Source: Paenibacillus xylanilyticus (lineage in GTDB: Bacteria > Bacillota > Bacilli > Paenibacillales > Paenibacillaceae). Taken from it: a DNA stretch of 64,000 nt. The notes beneath the pieces were generated by a model that saw only the letters and a list, made by a program, of their open reading frames with translations, did not search any database and was not told the origin of the DNA. Numbering within the stretch: position 1 is the first letter of the stretch; every line of letters starts with the position of its first letter. The position numbers and the translations under genes were made by a program. The stretch is taken from NCBI RefSeq assembly GCF_009664365.1, contig NZ_CP044310.1:2863001-2927000 (forward strand). The letters are read 5' to 3'. Positions 55,908 through 64,000 of the stretch are shown one piece after another.

Positions 55908-57260
55908 ATGAGCCAATTCAAGATCTATCGATCAACAGGAGAACATGAACTATTTAAGCCGGTATCAGAAGAACAATTGAACTTGCTTCAATCGGACCGG
56001 GAGCCAATTGAAGTCAAGCTGGATGATCGGCATACTTTTCAGGAGATGGATGGTTTCGGAGCTTCATTTACCGATTCGTCAGCGTATCTGATTCATCAGA
56101 TATTGAGTGAAGAACAGAGAGAGAAGCTGATGATCAGGCTATTTCACCCGCAGGATGGCATCGGCTTGTCGGTCATTCGCAATCCAATGGGCGCTTCAGA
56201 TTATGCCAGAACGGTATACAGTTATAATGATCTGCCTGAAGGGGAAACTGATCCGGATCTCGCTCGTTTCAGTATTGCCCATGATGAGGAGGATGTAATT
56301 CCCTTAACCCGGAAGGCGCTCGAATTAAACCCGGATCTGAAGCTCTTTCTTTCGCCCTGGAGTGCTCCGGGTTGGATGAAAACAAGCGGGTCCATGATTA
56401 CGGGACAACTGAAGCACGAGTATTATCCGGTGTACGCCGAATATTTTGCCAAAACCATCAAAGCGTACGCGGAACATGGACTGCCTGTCCATGCAGTGAC
56501 ACCGCAGAATGAGGCATTGTATGAACCGGGCCATTATCCAGGCATGCTGATGCCTGCGGAAGCACAGGCCAATTTTATCAAAAATCATCTGAAACCTGCC
56601 TTTGTCAGCCAAGGCATTCAGACCAAGATTCTCTGTTATGATCACAACTGGGATGAACCGGGTTATCCACTTACCGTGCTTAAGCAGGCGGGAGAGGACG
56701 TTGACGGCGTTGCCTGGCACTGGTACGGGGGTGAAGCATCGGCACAAACAAAGGTGTATCAAGCGTATGCTGGAAAGGAAGTACATTTTACAGAAGGATC
56801 AGGAGGGGAATGGATTCCTCCGTTCAAACAAGCCTTCTCAAATGTCATGCGAACGGGAATTCAAATATTACGCAACTACAGCAAGTCTTTTGTACTTTGG
56901 AATATGGCGCTTGATGAAAACAATGGGCCGACAGTTCCGGGCTTCGGTCGCAGTACTTGCCGGGGAATCGTGCAGGTGAATCAGCAAACAGGTGAGCTTG
57001 TGTATACGCTGGATTATTATGCTTTGGCTCATTTTAGCGCAATCATTCGCCCGCAGGCCGTTCGCATTGAATCGAGTTCCAGTCAAGAATCCATATATAA
57101 CGTTGCCTTCCGTAACAAGGATGGTTCAATTGCCGTAGTGCTCTTCAATGAGGGAGAAGTGTCCGAAAATATCCGATTGAACATACGCAATGATAAGCTT
57201 TTGAATCTGACAATGGAGCCACAAAGCGCCTGGTCTATCTTGATTCCCAATCCATCATAA
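55908..57260 (+). CDS. GH30 family glycoside hydrolase, cytoplasmic
   Basis: A 450-residue (beta/alpha)8 enzyme with a C-terminal beta domain: QEMDGFGASFTDSSAYLI, PWSAPGWMKT, acid/base Glu202 in TPQNEAL and nucleophile Glu296 in FTEGSGG. GH30 members act on beta-glucosides, beta-1,6-glucan, xylans or glucosylceramide. There is no signal peptide, so it acts on imported oligosaccharides, fitting the operon. CCGGAGGGG precedes the ATG. The linkage cut cannot be read from sequence. Confidence 0.9.
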   Translation: MSQFKIYRSTGEHELFKPVSEEQLNLLQSDREPIEVKLDDRHTFQEMDGFGASFTDSSAYLIHQILSEEQREKLMIRLFHPQDGIGLSVIRNPMGASDYARTVYSYNDLPEGETDPDLARFSIAHDEEDVIPLTRKALELNPDLKLFLSPWSAPGWMKTSGSMITGQLKHEYYPVYAEYFAKTIKAYAEHGLPVHAVTPQNEALYEPGHYPGMLMPAEAQANFIKNHLKPAFVSQGIQTKILCYDHNWDEPGYPLTVLKQAGEDVDGVAWHWYGGEASAQTKVYQAYAGKEVHFTEGSGGEWIPPFKQAFSNVMRTGIQILRNYSKSFVLWNMALDENNGPTVPGFGRSTCRGIVQVNQQTGELVYTLDYYALAHFSAIIRPQAVRIESSSSQESIYNVAFRNKDGSIAVVLFNEGEVSENIRLNIRNDKLLNLTMEPQSAWSILIPNPS

Positions 57261-57267
57261 GAACAGA

Positions 57268-57318
57268 GAAAAGCCGATATGCAGAGAGAAACCACTCTGC
57301 GTACCGGCTTTTTGCATA
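57268..57318. terminator. Intrinsic terminator
   Basis: AAAAGCCG ... CGGCTTTTT with inner GCAGAG/CTCTGC, between the convergent GH30 and repeat-protein genes. Confidence 0.85.
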
Positions 57319-57322
57319 GCTT

Positions 57323-57721
57323 TTATAACATCTGAATAGCCAGATTCGGCGTTCCTCCACTATCATCGACGAATAATACATATTGATTCCCACTCGTTCC
57401 AGTCAAGACAAGGCCGGGTTGATTCAGGACGCCCGGATTATAATATAACAACTGCTGCAGAGCTGGTAAGACGGCGGGAAGGGTTGGCTGATTCAGAGCC
57501 ATGATCTGGGTAGCTGCTTTTACACTGTCACCTGCCTCGATCACTCCACCGACACCAAGATTATTCGTAATGGATGCACTATCGTTAATCTGCAGGCTGT
57601 TCGCAATGGTCTGGCTTCCGTTGACCTGCAGGTCTACTCCGATCGTTTCATTGCCATTCACTTGCAGATCCTGATTGATGGTCTGGCTTCCCGTTACGAG
57701 AATGCTATTAAATGTTGGCAA
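57323..57721 (-). CDS. Repeat protein (132 aa), candidate spore-surface protein
   Basis: From TTG 57721 the protein reads MPTFNSILVTGSQTI and then has repeats of about 11 residues: GSQTINQDLQV, GNETIGVDLQV, GSQTIANSLQI, DSASITNNLGV. A Pro/Leu-rich part and a C-terminal strand region (GLVLTGTSGNQYVLFVDDS) follow. Such repeats give an elongated beta structure. GGGAG lies nine bases before the TTG, and a SigmaK-like -10 is at 57750-57758. A longer reading from 57814 exists but has no ribosome site. Ser/Thr richness and the adjacent glycosyltransferases suggest it may be glycosylated; this is inference. Confidence 0.6.
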   Translation of the reverse strand: MPTFNSILVTGSQTINQDLQVNGNETIGVDLQVNGSQTIANSLQINDSASITNNLGVGGVIEAGDSVKAATQIMALNQPTLPAVLPALQQLLYYNPGVLNQPGLVLTGTSGNQYVLFVDDSGGTPNLAIQML

Positions 57722-57749
57722 ACATATCAACTCCCATCTGGTCTTGATA

Positions 57750-57758
57750 TATTCTATG
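57750..57758 (-). promoter_or_regulatory. SigmaK-like -10 of the repeat protein gene
   Basis: CATAGAATA on the minus strand fits CATANNNTA; the -35 (AC) is not clear at the usual spacing. Confidence 0.4.
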
Positions 57759-57852
57759 AGGACAAGAACCGGATGGACACGGGGTTCTTGCACATTTATG
57801 AGGAGATTTCCCACTCACTCCTGGTTGAACACCTAAAAATACAACTCTAGAA

Positions 57853-57880
57853 ACCTAGCCAGTCTTCCATGCATATTGTA
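57853..57880 (+). promoter_or_regulatory. SigmaK-like promoter of the CgeB-like gene
   Basis: AC (57853), 17-base spacer, CATATTGTA (57872) fits the SigmaK consensus AC...CATANNNTA. Confidence 0.5.
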
Positions 57881-57900
57881 GGCAGTGAGCGTCAATCCGC

Positions 57901-59031
57901 ATGAGACGGGAGGGATCGGTCATCACTAAAAAGAGACGGATGCAAGTCAAATCTCAAAAAAACAAGCTCTCTGCAGAACTGCCCAACCGAGTGTTGATAA
58001 AACAGATGAATGCCACGTTGAATCGGAAACTGAAGTCAATTCAGCATCATCTGACCGCCCAACAGGCGGATCTGCAGCAGCATTTGATGCAAACGCTACA
58101 GGATGTCATTCATCCACCCAAGGAAGTTCCTCCGGATGTCGTCTACAAACAATTGAATGTTCTCTTCATTACGCCTTGTAATGATCGTGCATCCTCCTCC
58201 ATTTCCATTCTTGTGGAACAGAGTTTGAGGCATCTGGTGAAAAGCATATACGAAATAAAGGCGATTCAGCCTGTTGGACCTTATTTGGAACGTTCCAAAA
58301 CGGACTTGGTTCTCGTACTGGGCGGGGAAGATGGAGAGATTCTGCCAGAGGAGAGCATGGAAGCCTTAAGGACCTCACCGGTCAAAAAGGCCTTATGGTT
58401 AACCGACCTATCCGGTGTAAAGCATTCGGAATCATTCATTTCCATATTTGACTATGTGTTTACACAGAAAGCGGAGAACATTCCAACCTATGGACGCATG
58501 AGTAATGCACGATGTTATGAGGTCCCTTTTCCGCCCGATCCAAACGTATATTACCCGCAGTCCGTACTGACGCAAGATGAGTCAGATGTCTATATTATTG
58601 GAGATGCTCAGCCGGGCAGCAGCCTTGTCGATTTGGCGAATCATGCGTTGTTATCCGGCAAAGTGGTTCGAGTGGAGGGGAAAGGGTGGAAGCGATTCGA
58701 ATCGTTTATCCCCGTGCATGCTCATGAGGATCGGGCTGCGTTATACAATGGCAGCAAAATGGTTATTCAGGACAACTCTCCGGTTAGAAGCGTGTTGGAG
58801 GTAGCTGCTTGCGGCACGTTCCAGCTGAATTCGATATCGATGAATAGGAATCTGGATACGGACGTGTTCCAAAGCTTTAACTCGCAGGAGGAGCTCATAG
58901 AGAAGTTTGACTTCTACTGGAACCGGGTGGATCAGCGAAGACTGGCGGCTTCCAGGGCGATGGCTTATGTCAAATACAATCATTCCTATCTTCAGAGCAG
59001 CCTGCAGCTTCTGGACCGAATCTTCCGATAA
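57901..59031 (+). CDS. CgeB-like glycosyltransferase
   Basis: A 376-residue protein: a basic coiled N-terminal part (residues 1-80), then a GT-B-like region as in CgeB spore maturation proteins, with VLVLGGEDGE, KALWLTDLSG, EVPFPPDPNVYYP and a C-terminal SVLEVAACGTFQL nucleotide-sugar site. CgeB of Bacillus glycosylates the spore crust. The start is unsure: GGGAGGG at 57908 lies after ATG 57901; ATG 57940 or a rare ATC at 57922 may be used. The WbsX-like gene follows 28 bp later. Confidence 0.75.
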   Translation: MRREGSVITKKRRMQVKSQKNKLSAELPNRVLIKQMNATLNRKLKSIQHHLTAQQADLQQHLMQTLQDVIHPPKEVPPDVVYKQLNVLFITPCNDRASSSISILVEQSLRHLVKSIYEIKAIQPVGPYLERSKTDLVLVLGGEDGEILPEESMEALRTSPVKKALWLTDLSGVKHSESFISIFDYVFTQKAENIPTYGRMSNARCYEVPFPPDPNVYYPQSVLTQDESDVYIIGDAQPGSSLVDLANHALLSGKVVRVEGKGWKRFESFIPVHAHEDRAALYNGSKMVIQDNSPVRSVLEVAACGTFQLNSISMNRNLDTDVFQSFNSQEELIEKFDFYWNRVDQRRLAASRAMAYVKYNHSYLQSSLQLLDRIFR

Positions 59032-59059
59032 ATCCGGCTGACGTATGGAGGAATCCCGA

Positions 59060-60115
59060 TTGAAACTTATTGCGTTGTATTTACCTCAATTTCATCGTAT
59101 TGCCGAGAATGACAGGTGGTGGGGAGAAGGTTTCACCGAATGGACCAATGTGAAAAAGTCAGTTCCCTTATACTCCGGGCATGTTCAGCCCAGGAAACCG
59201 TTACAAGAGTATTACTATGATCTGACCGACCCTGCAGTGCGCAAATGGCAGGCAGATACTGCAAGGAATCACGGAATATACGGATTTTGTTATTATCACT
59301 ACTGGTTTAAGGGCAAGCGTCTGCTCGAAAAGCCGTTTGATGAGATTATACAAACCGGGGAACCTGATTTTCCGTTTTGCCTGTCGTGGGCAAATGAAAC
59401 CTGGACACGTAAATGGGATGGTCAGGAATCGGACGTTCTCATTTCACAGGACTATGGAGATGAGAATGACTGGAAAGAACATTTCGAATATTTGGTGAGG
59501 GCATTTAAAGACAAACGGTATATCCGGGTAGACGGCAAGCCCATGTTCCTTATTTATCGGCCTGCCAGCATCCCCCGTTGTGAGGATATGATTCGGTACT
59601 GGCGCAAGCTCGCAGTGAAGCACGGGCTAGAGGGGATTCATTTTGTTGAAACGATAGGCGGTTTCCCGACTTACGACAGTCAGGTGTTTGATGCAAGCAT
59701 GGAATTTGAGCCGCATTATACCTTTGCCCATGGTCACACAAACGAAATTTGGATCGAGCTGAATATCGGCAGTCACAAACATATTGTGGTGAACTACGAC
59801 AAGGTATGGTCTGCCATTCTGGAAAGATCACCGCATCGAAACGGGGAGATCATCTACCCTGGTGCTTTTGTTAATTGGGATAATACACCCCGTCGGGGCA
59901 TAGACGGGCAGAGTACCATCGGCTCGACTCCGGAGAAATTTGGGGTATATCTGTCAAGACAGCTGGAACGGAGCCGAAATGGGTACAAAAGTGAGTTCAT
60001 GTTCGTTAACGCCTGGAACGAGTGGGCGGAAGGGGCATACCTTGAACCGGATGAAGAGTACGGATATGCCTATTTGAAAGAAATCAAGAAAATCATCCAG
60101 GCAAGGAATCATTGA
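59060..60115 (+). CDS. WbsX-like / GH99-type glycan protein
   Basis: A 351-residue protein with the WbsX/GH99-like pattern: LYLPQFHRIAENDRWWGEGF, GIYGFCYYHYWFKG, SWANETWTRKWDG and FVNAWNEWAEGAYLEPD. Such proteins are encoded with glycosyltransferases in polysaccharide clusters and belong to a glycosidase-like fold; role is to process or build glycans. TTG 59060 has GGAGGAATC eight bases upstream and is preferred to ATG 59045. Second gene of the CgeB-like unit. Confidence 0.82.
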   Translation: MKLIALYLPQFHRIAENDRWWGEGFTEWTNVKKSVPLYSGHVQPRKPLQEYYYDLTDPAVRKWQADTARNHGIYGFCYYHYWFKGKRLLEKPFDEIIQTGEPDFPFCLSWANETWTRKWDGQESDVLISQDYGDENDWKEHFEYLVRAFKDKRYIRVDGKPMFLIYRPASIPRCEDMIRYWRKLAVKHGLEGIHFVETIGGFPTYDSQVFDASMEFEPHYTFAHGHTNEIWIELNIGSHKHIVVNYDKVWSAILERSPHRNGEIIYPGAFVNWDNTPRRGIDGQSTIGSTPEKFGVYLSRQLERSRNGYKSEFMFVNAWNEWAEGAYLEPDEEYGYAYLKEIKKIIQARNH

Positions 60116-60201
60116 AATTCATAACTAGCTGTTGTAACTCACGGGGTTCCTTAGTCAGGGGACTCCTTTTGATGTTCAGAAACAGAGATACATAACCAGT
60201 A

Positions 60202-61035
60202 TTATGTTACCAATCGTGTCGTTTGTTTGCGGAATTCAGTCGGGGTTAACCCGGTATGTTTCTTGAACAGCCTTGAAAAATAATACAAATCCCGAAATCC
60301 GAGATGTTCAGCGATCATGGTAATGGTGTTCGGCGTACAGCTGAGCAGCTCCTTGGCTTTGTCCACTTTTTTACCCGTAATGTAGTGAATGAGGGGTATG
60401 CCAACCTGCTGCTTGAAGAAGCGAATGAAATAGTTGGGATGCATATATGCGATCTGGGCTAGATCCTGAACGGTAATATTTTCTTCAATATGCGCATCAA
60501 TATAGGCGAGTATGGCAGACATTTTCTCCATGACGGGTATATTCAGATACGTGATCTGTTCCAGATCCAGATTCATCAGATAGTGGGATATCAGCTCCAT
60601 CAGTTTGCTTTTGGCCATCAAGTGAGCATATACTTCACCGGATCTCGCATACAGAAGAATTTGATTGAAGATTTCATTGATCAATTCAGGGCGTTCTATG
60701 GTGCAAAAGTGAGGGAACTTCAAAATTTGAAATAAATTGATTCCCCCGACCTTGGCGCTGAAATGACACCAGTACTTCAGAAAAGGCTGATCGCTAATGA
60801 CTGAATAGGATTGAGTAACCCCCTCAGGCATCAAAAATAGCTGTCCAGGTACAGGATAATACTCCTGATCCCCAATCTTTAACCATCCTTCTCCTTCGCT
60901 GATCCAATAGAATTTGCTGTAGTCGGGGGTGTAATCCAGATCACGCCAGTCGCTATCGCACCGATTATAGTTGACCATGTATAATTCCACCTGCAGGTTG
61001 GACAGGTAGTTCGTAAGCAGCGTCTGATGATTCAT
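60202..61035 (-). CDS. AraC family regulator
   Basis: A 277-residue protein with an N-terminal cupin-like sugar-sensing domain (YYPVPGQLFLMPEGV) and a C-terminal pair of HTH motifs (ITVQDLAQIAYMHPNYFIRFFKQQVG, IAEHLGFRDLYYFSRLFKKHTG). It is divergent from the fucosidase gene 121 bp away and probably controls it. AAGGAGATACACTC precedes the ATG. Confidence 0.87.
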   Translation of the reverse strand: MNHQTLLTNYLSNLQVELYMVNYNRCDSDWRDLDYTPDYSKFYWISEGEGWLKIGDQEYYPVPGQLFLMPEGVTQSYSVISDQPFLKYWCHFSAKVGGINLFQILKFPHFCTIERPELINEIFNQILLYARSGEVYAHLMAKSKLMELISHYLMNLDLEQITYLNIPVMEKMSAILAYIDAHIEENITVQDLAQIAYMHPNYFIRFFKQQVGIPLIHYITGKKVDKAKELLSCTPNTITMIAEHLGFRDLYYFSRLFKKHTGLTPTEFRKQTTRLVT

Positions 61036-61156
61036 GAGTGTATCTCCTTACAAGGTTATTATTGTGCATCCAAAAGTTAGTGTTCTGCATGTCCATCCCT
61101 TCAACCTACCGCTACAATACAAGGGAACAGGATAACGAAAGGGATGAGAATAAACG

Positions 61157-62614
61157 ATGGAGCATACCGAATTTTTGCAAAAGATTGAAGCCACCATTGC
61201 TGAAGGGCGATTCAAGGATGACTGGAAGTCACTCCGTGCGTATCAGGTCCCGGATTGGTACCGGAATGCCAAGTTCGGCATTTTCATTCACTGGGGATTG
61301 TATTCCATTCCGGCTTATGATAGTGAGTGGTACTCACGTAATATGTATATCCAGGGTTCCAAAGCCCATGAACATCATCTTGAAGTATATGGACACCCGA
61401 AGGATTTTGGATATAAGGATTTCATTCCCATGTTCCGTGCGGAAAAGTTCGATGCAGACGAATGGGCCACATTATTTAAAAAGGCTGGAGCAAGATATGT
61501 GATGCCTGTCGCTGAGCACCATGACGGATTTCAAATGTATAAAAGCTCCATTTCCCACTATAACACAGTTGAAATGGGACCCAAACGGGATCTTCTCGGG
61601 GAGATGAAGACCGCTTATGAGAAGCAGGATCTTACATTTTGCGTCTCCTCGCACCGGGCAGAGCACTGGTTCTTCATGTCCCACGGGAAGGAATTCGAAT
61701 CGGATATCCAGGAACCCCTAAAACGCGGAGATTTCTACTGGCCTGCCATGCCTGAACCGGATCACCATGATCTGTATGGCTCGCCTCCTTCCAAGGAGTT
61801 TCTGGAAGACTGGCTGGTTCGCTGCTGTGAGCTGGTGGATCAATATCAGCCTCAAGTCTTTTATTTTGATTGGTGGATTCAGACTGCAGCCTTCAAGCCC
61901 TACCTGAAAAAATTCAGCGCATATTACTATAACAAAGGAGAAGAGTGGGGAATTCCTGTAGTCATTAACTACAAACATGATGCGTTTGTGCTGGGCTGTG
62001 CCGTTCCCGACGTGGAACGAGGGCAGTTTGCCGAACTCAAGCCCTACTACTGGCAAACCGATACGGCCGTCGCCAAAAACTCCTGGTGCTACACGGAAAA
62101 TAACAACTACAAATCAGCGAATGAAATCATCAGGGATCTGGTCGACATTGTGAGCAAAAACGGCAATCTGCTTCTCAATGTTGGACCCAAAGCGGATGGC
62201 AGCATACCGGAGGAGGACCGGGATATTTTGTTAGCCATAGGGGAGTGGCTCGGCGTGAATGGAGAGGCCATCTATGATACTTCCTTCTGGCGTACTTACG
62301 GCGAAGGTCCTACAGAAGTGAAGGAAGGCCAATTCACAGACGGAGATACTAAGATGTTTACCAGTGAAGATATTCGTTTTACAGTAAAAGACAGCAGTCT
62401 CTACGCCACGGTTCTTGTCTATCCGGACAACGGAGAGGTTCGTATTCGATCCTTGAAAGAGAATTCACATCACTTCCAAGGGATAATCAAAAATATTGAG
62501 ATTTTGGGATTTGATGAACGCCCGCAATGGGGAAGAACAGCAGATGCGCTGACGATCACAACAACTGATGTGAAGAGCGACTCGCCGGTTGTATTCAAGA
62601 TTGAAATGGACTAA
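61157..62614 (+). CDS. GH29 alpha-L-fucosidase
   Basis: A 485-residue cytoplasmic enzyme with the GH29 features WYRNAKFGIFIHWGLYSIPA, AEHHDGFQMYKS, SSHRAEHWFF and nucleophile Asp238 in VFYFDWWI, then NLLLNVGPKADGSI and a C-terminal beta domain. It removes terminal alpha-L-fucose from plant or host glycans. No signal peptide, so it acts on imported sugars. GGGATGAG precedes the ATG. A hairpin with T-run follows. Confidence 0.88.
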   Translation: MEHTEFLQKIEATIAEGRFKDDWKSLRAYQVPDWYRNAKFGIFIHWGLYSIPAYDSEWYSRNMYIQGSKAHEHHLEVYGHPKDFGYKDFIPMFRAEKFDADEWATLFKKAGARYVMPVAEHHDGFQMYKSSISHYNTVEMGPKRDLLGEMKTAYEKQDLTFCVSSHRAEHWFFMSHGKEFESDIQEPLKRGDFYWPAMPEPDHHDLYGSPPSKEFLEDWLVRCCELVDQYQPQVFYFDWWIQTAAFKPYLKKFSAYYYNKGEEWGIPVVINYKHDAFVLGCAVPDVERGQFAELKPYYWQTDTAVAKNSWCYTENNNYKSANEIIRDLVDIVSKNGNLLLNVGPKADGSIPEEDRDILLAIGEWLGVNGEAIYDTSFWRTYGEGPTEVKEGQFTDGDTKMFTSEDIRFTVKDSSLYATVLVYPDNGEVRIRSLKENSHHFQGIIKNIEILGFDERPQWGRTADALTITTTDVKSDSPVVFKIEMD

Positions 62615-62621
62615 GCAAAGG

Positions 62622-62654
62622 ATGGAGCCGGCAGCATTGTCGGTTCTTTTTGTT
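62622..62654 (+). terminator. Intrinsic terminator
   Basis: GAGCCGGC-AGCATT-GTCGGTTC with wobble pairs, then TTTTT. Confidence 0.75.
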
Positions 62655-62853
62655 ATTCCAATCGTTGTGTCGAGAGTGTGCTATGCATTTCAGCTGTCTC
62701 TTACACAGCAAGTCTTAGTCATAAAGGCATGATTTGAATCTATGATGGTACCAATGGTGCGCAATTGTGAAAAAACGATACCAAGTTAAGAGAGACAACA
62801 GACATATAAAAGCATTAAAAAGTCTTATTTTCTATATTTTTCTAGAAAAGTGC

Positions 62854-62882
62854 TTGTACATATCAAATGGTGGCGATATACT
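62854..62882 (+). promoter_or_regulatory. SigmaA-type promoter of the protease leader
   Basis: TTGTAC, 17-base spacer, TATACT. The predicted start near 62890 gives a leader of about 390 bases before the protease start. Confidence 0.5.
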
Positions 62883-63164
62883 ATTCCATAAAAATCCAGT
62901 TAAATTGCAATTTGGTTATTACATGTAATTTTAAAGAGATTCCCACATTACTCGCACAAATCGCAAATGAACGTTTCATTCACTCCCTGGCAAGCTTTCT
63001 GCTAACGCACGTGATTACCCTCCTATATGAATGCTTATCAACATTCACTCTCATGTTTGGGCCTATCATTCTTCCATTTCTAAACTTCCAAGACTTACAA
63101 TCTGCTGCTACCGTTTCATATCGCCTGTGTAACCAGACCTTTAAAGGAGGTGAGGCTCTATGTA

Positions 63165-63203
63165 ATGATTCGGGCGTCTATTGGTGTCCGCAAAAGGCCG
63201 TAA
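63165..63203 (+). CDS. Candidate 12-codon leader ORF with very strong ribosome site
   Basis: AAAGGAGGTGAGG at 63143-63155 almost fully matches the 16S rRNA 3' end. Nine bases later ATG 63165 opens a 12-residue frame (MIRASIGVRKRP, stop 63201-63203); an ATG TAA start-stop at 63160 lies just before. It is probably a leader peptide in the protease transcript or a remnant of a lost gene. Confidence 0.35.
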   Translation: MIRASIGVRKRP

Positions 63204-63278
63204 TTCCATTTTGATTTAAATTGAGAAGGGCTTAAGCATCAGAATAATCCAAAAACCGGGTAAAAGGAGTGGAAAAGT

Positions 63279-64000
63279 TTGATTAAGAGTAATCGGTTAC
63301 GCAAGCCCATCTCCATGGGCCTCTCGCTTCTCCTTGCATTTTCGATTGTACATCCGGTTTCAGCTGAAAACTCCACATCACAAAAAATCGACATGAAATC
63401 AAGCCAGGCCAAGGTTTCGACATCCAAAGTCAACGCGAAATTGACCAAACAGTTTGAGGATAGCGACTATGTCACCTATCTCGTGAAAATGAAGGAGCAG
63501 GTGGATACGTCAGCGGTCTCGAAACAGGCCATGGAAAAGGCGACGATCGAGAAACAGACGGCTTCAGCGACCAAGCTGTCCGTACGAAATTCGGTTGTCA
63601 GCACTCTCCGGGAAACGGCTTCGCGGACGCAGTACACGCTTGAAAGCTATCTCGAGAAAGAAATTGACAAAGGCAATGTTAAAGAATATAAAAGCTATTT
63701 TATCGTCAATTCACTCGCCGTAACGAGTACCAAGGAAGTCATGGAACAGATTGCTCTGCTGCCTGAAGTGGAGAAAGTTCTCCCTAACGAAACGCGTTAC
63801 TTGCAAAAAGCTGAGGTGAGCAAAGAAAAGGCAAGTGCAGCTCCGTCTGCAGATCCTGCAAAAACACCGGTCAAGGAAGATGCAGCAACTTCCAAGGACT
63901 CGGCAGCTGCAACAAAGGATAATCTGGCAACAGAAAATGTCGAATGGAATATCGATTATATCAATGCACCCGCAGTTTGGGAGAGAGGGATCGATGGAAC
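63279..64000 (+). CDS. Subtilisin-like S8 protease, bacillopeptidase F-like, 3' partial
   Basis: The frame runs from TTG 63279 to the window edge (240 residues). A basic N-terminus and hydrophobic core form a signal peptide ending VHPVSA. An inhibitor I9-type propeptide follows, with YVTYLVKMKEQVD near residue 60 and KSYFIVNSLAVTSTKEVMEQIALLPEVEKV. A Lys/Ala/Ser-rich linker leads to ENVEWNIDYINAPAVWERGIDG, the start of the catalytic domain in bacillopeptidase F-like enzymes. The catalytic triad lies beyond the window. AAAGGAG lies nine bases before the TTG. Confidence 0.85.
   Translation, partial: MIKSNRLRKPISMGLSLLLAFSIVHPVSAENSTSQKIDMKSSQAKVSTSKVNAKLTKQFEDSDYVTYLVKMKEQVDTSAVSKQAMEKATIEKQTASATKLSVRNSVVSTLRETASRTQYTLESYLEKEIDKGNVKEYKSYFIVNSLAVTSTKEVMEQIALLPEVEKVLPNETRYLQKAEVSKEKASAAPSADPAKTPVKEDAATSKDSAAATKDNLATENVEWNIDYINAPAVWERGIDG

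Larger units (their letters stand above)
62655..63278. other. Long intergenic region upstream of the protease gene
   Basis: About 620 bases without a credible long gene. It holds the promoter at 62854-62882 and the short ORF at 63165. The open frame 62867-63214 has no ribosome site and an unlikely composition, so I left it out. Confidence 0.5.

Noticed and set aside
61038-61502. A 154-residue frame overlapping the fucosidase start
   Set aside because: It lies in another frame of the GH29 gene and has no family likeness.
62867-63214. A 115-residue open frame upstream of the protease
   Set aside because: No ribosome site, poor protein-like composition, and it lies over the promoter and leader region.

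Overview
The window looks like a chromosomal segment of a Paenibacillus-type spore-forming Firmicute. Supporting signs are mid-range GC, strong AGGAGG-type ribosome binding sites, GTG/TTG starts, LplB/YtcP/YesM/YesN-type sugar uptake genes, DUF6376 and DUF4023 proteins, a T-box leader and many intrinsic terminators. No rRNA, tRNA, CRISPR array or prophage was seen. One complete insertion sequence is present.

Layout. 1-4.4 kb: an envelope glycosylation block (GT39-type transferase cut by the window edge, GT2 polyprenyl-phosphate glycosyltransferase, GtrA flippase, GalU). 4.4-6.2 kb: a T-box leader and an archaeal/fungal-type aspartate-semialdehyde dehydrogenase. 6.2-9 kb: an SBF-family transporter, a DUF6376 lipoprotein, a 56-residue cysteine-rich microprotein and a TauE-type exporter. 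9.2-14.5 kb: an unusual 794-residue polyprenyl synthetase with two sets of Asp-rich motifs, then a hybrid histidine kinase with four PAS domains. 14.7-20.4 kb: a frameshifted stalk-domain protein, an unassigned leader RNA, a Stf0 sulfotransferase and a heterodimeric ABC exporter. 20.4-28.7 kb: heme O synthase, a thioredoxin-reductase-like flavoprotein, a 1273-bp IS3-family element with a TTAT duplication, an lmrAB-like regulator/efflux pair, a degenerate kinase-like protein, an MBL-fold hydrolase and a cupin remnant.

28.8-44.9 kb is mainly an arabinan-use region. A secreted GH43 enzyme with a LamG module diverges from a GH51 arabinofuranosidase that has no signal peptide. KtrAB potassium uptake genes follow, then two sugar permeases, a YesM/YesN two-component pair and a solute-binding lipoprotein. 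CcpA-type cre sites lie in front of the GH43 gene and the binding-protein gene. The likely flow is extracellular cleavage, ABC uptake, then intracellular release of arabinose. The ABC substrate is inferred from context only.

45-50.7 kb holds small proteins (89, 42 and 43 residues), a TrmB regulator, an MFS transporter, a ROK regulator, a DUF3817 membrane protein, a Qnr-like pentapeptide protein and a thioredoxin-like protein. 51.1-57.3 kb is a LacI-controlled operon (regulator, two permeases, binding protein, GH30 hydrolase) with a near-identical perfect palindrome in front of lacI and in front of the first permease.

57.3-60.1 kb contains a repeat protein divergent from a CgeB-like glycosyltransferase and a WbsX-like protein. 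Both sides have SigmaK-like -10 elements, which suggests a spore-surface glycosylation locus. 60.2-62.6 kb: an AraC regulator divergent from a GH29 alpha-L-fucosidase. The window ends inside a subtilisin-like protease gene preceded by a long leader with a very strong Shine-Dalgarno and a 12-codon ORF.

The most unusual items are the tandem prenyl-synthase protein, the SigmaK-linked glycosylation locus, the leader RNA before the sulfotransferase, and the GH43/GH51 pair sharing ancillary modules across the membrane.
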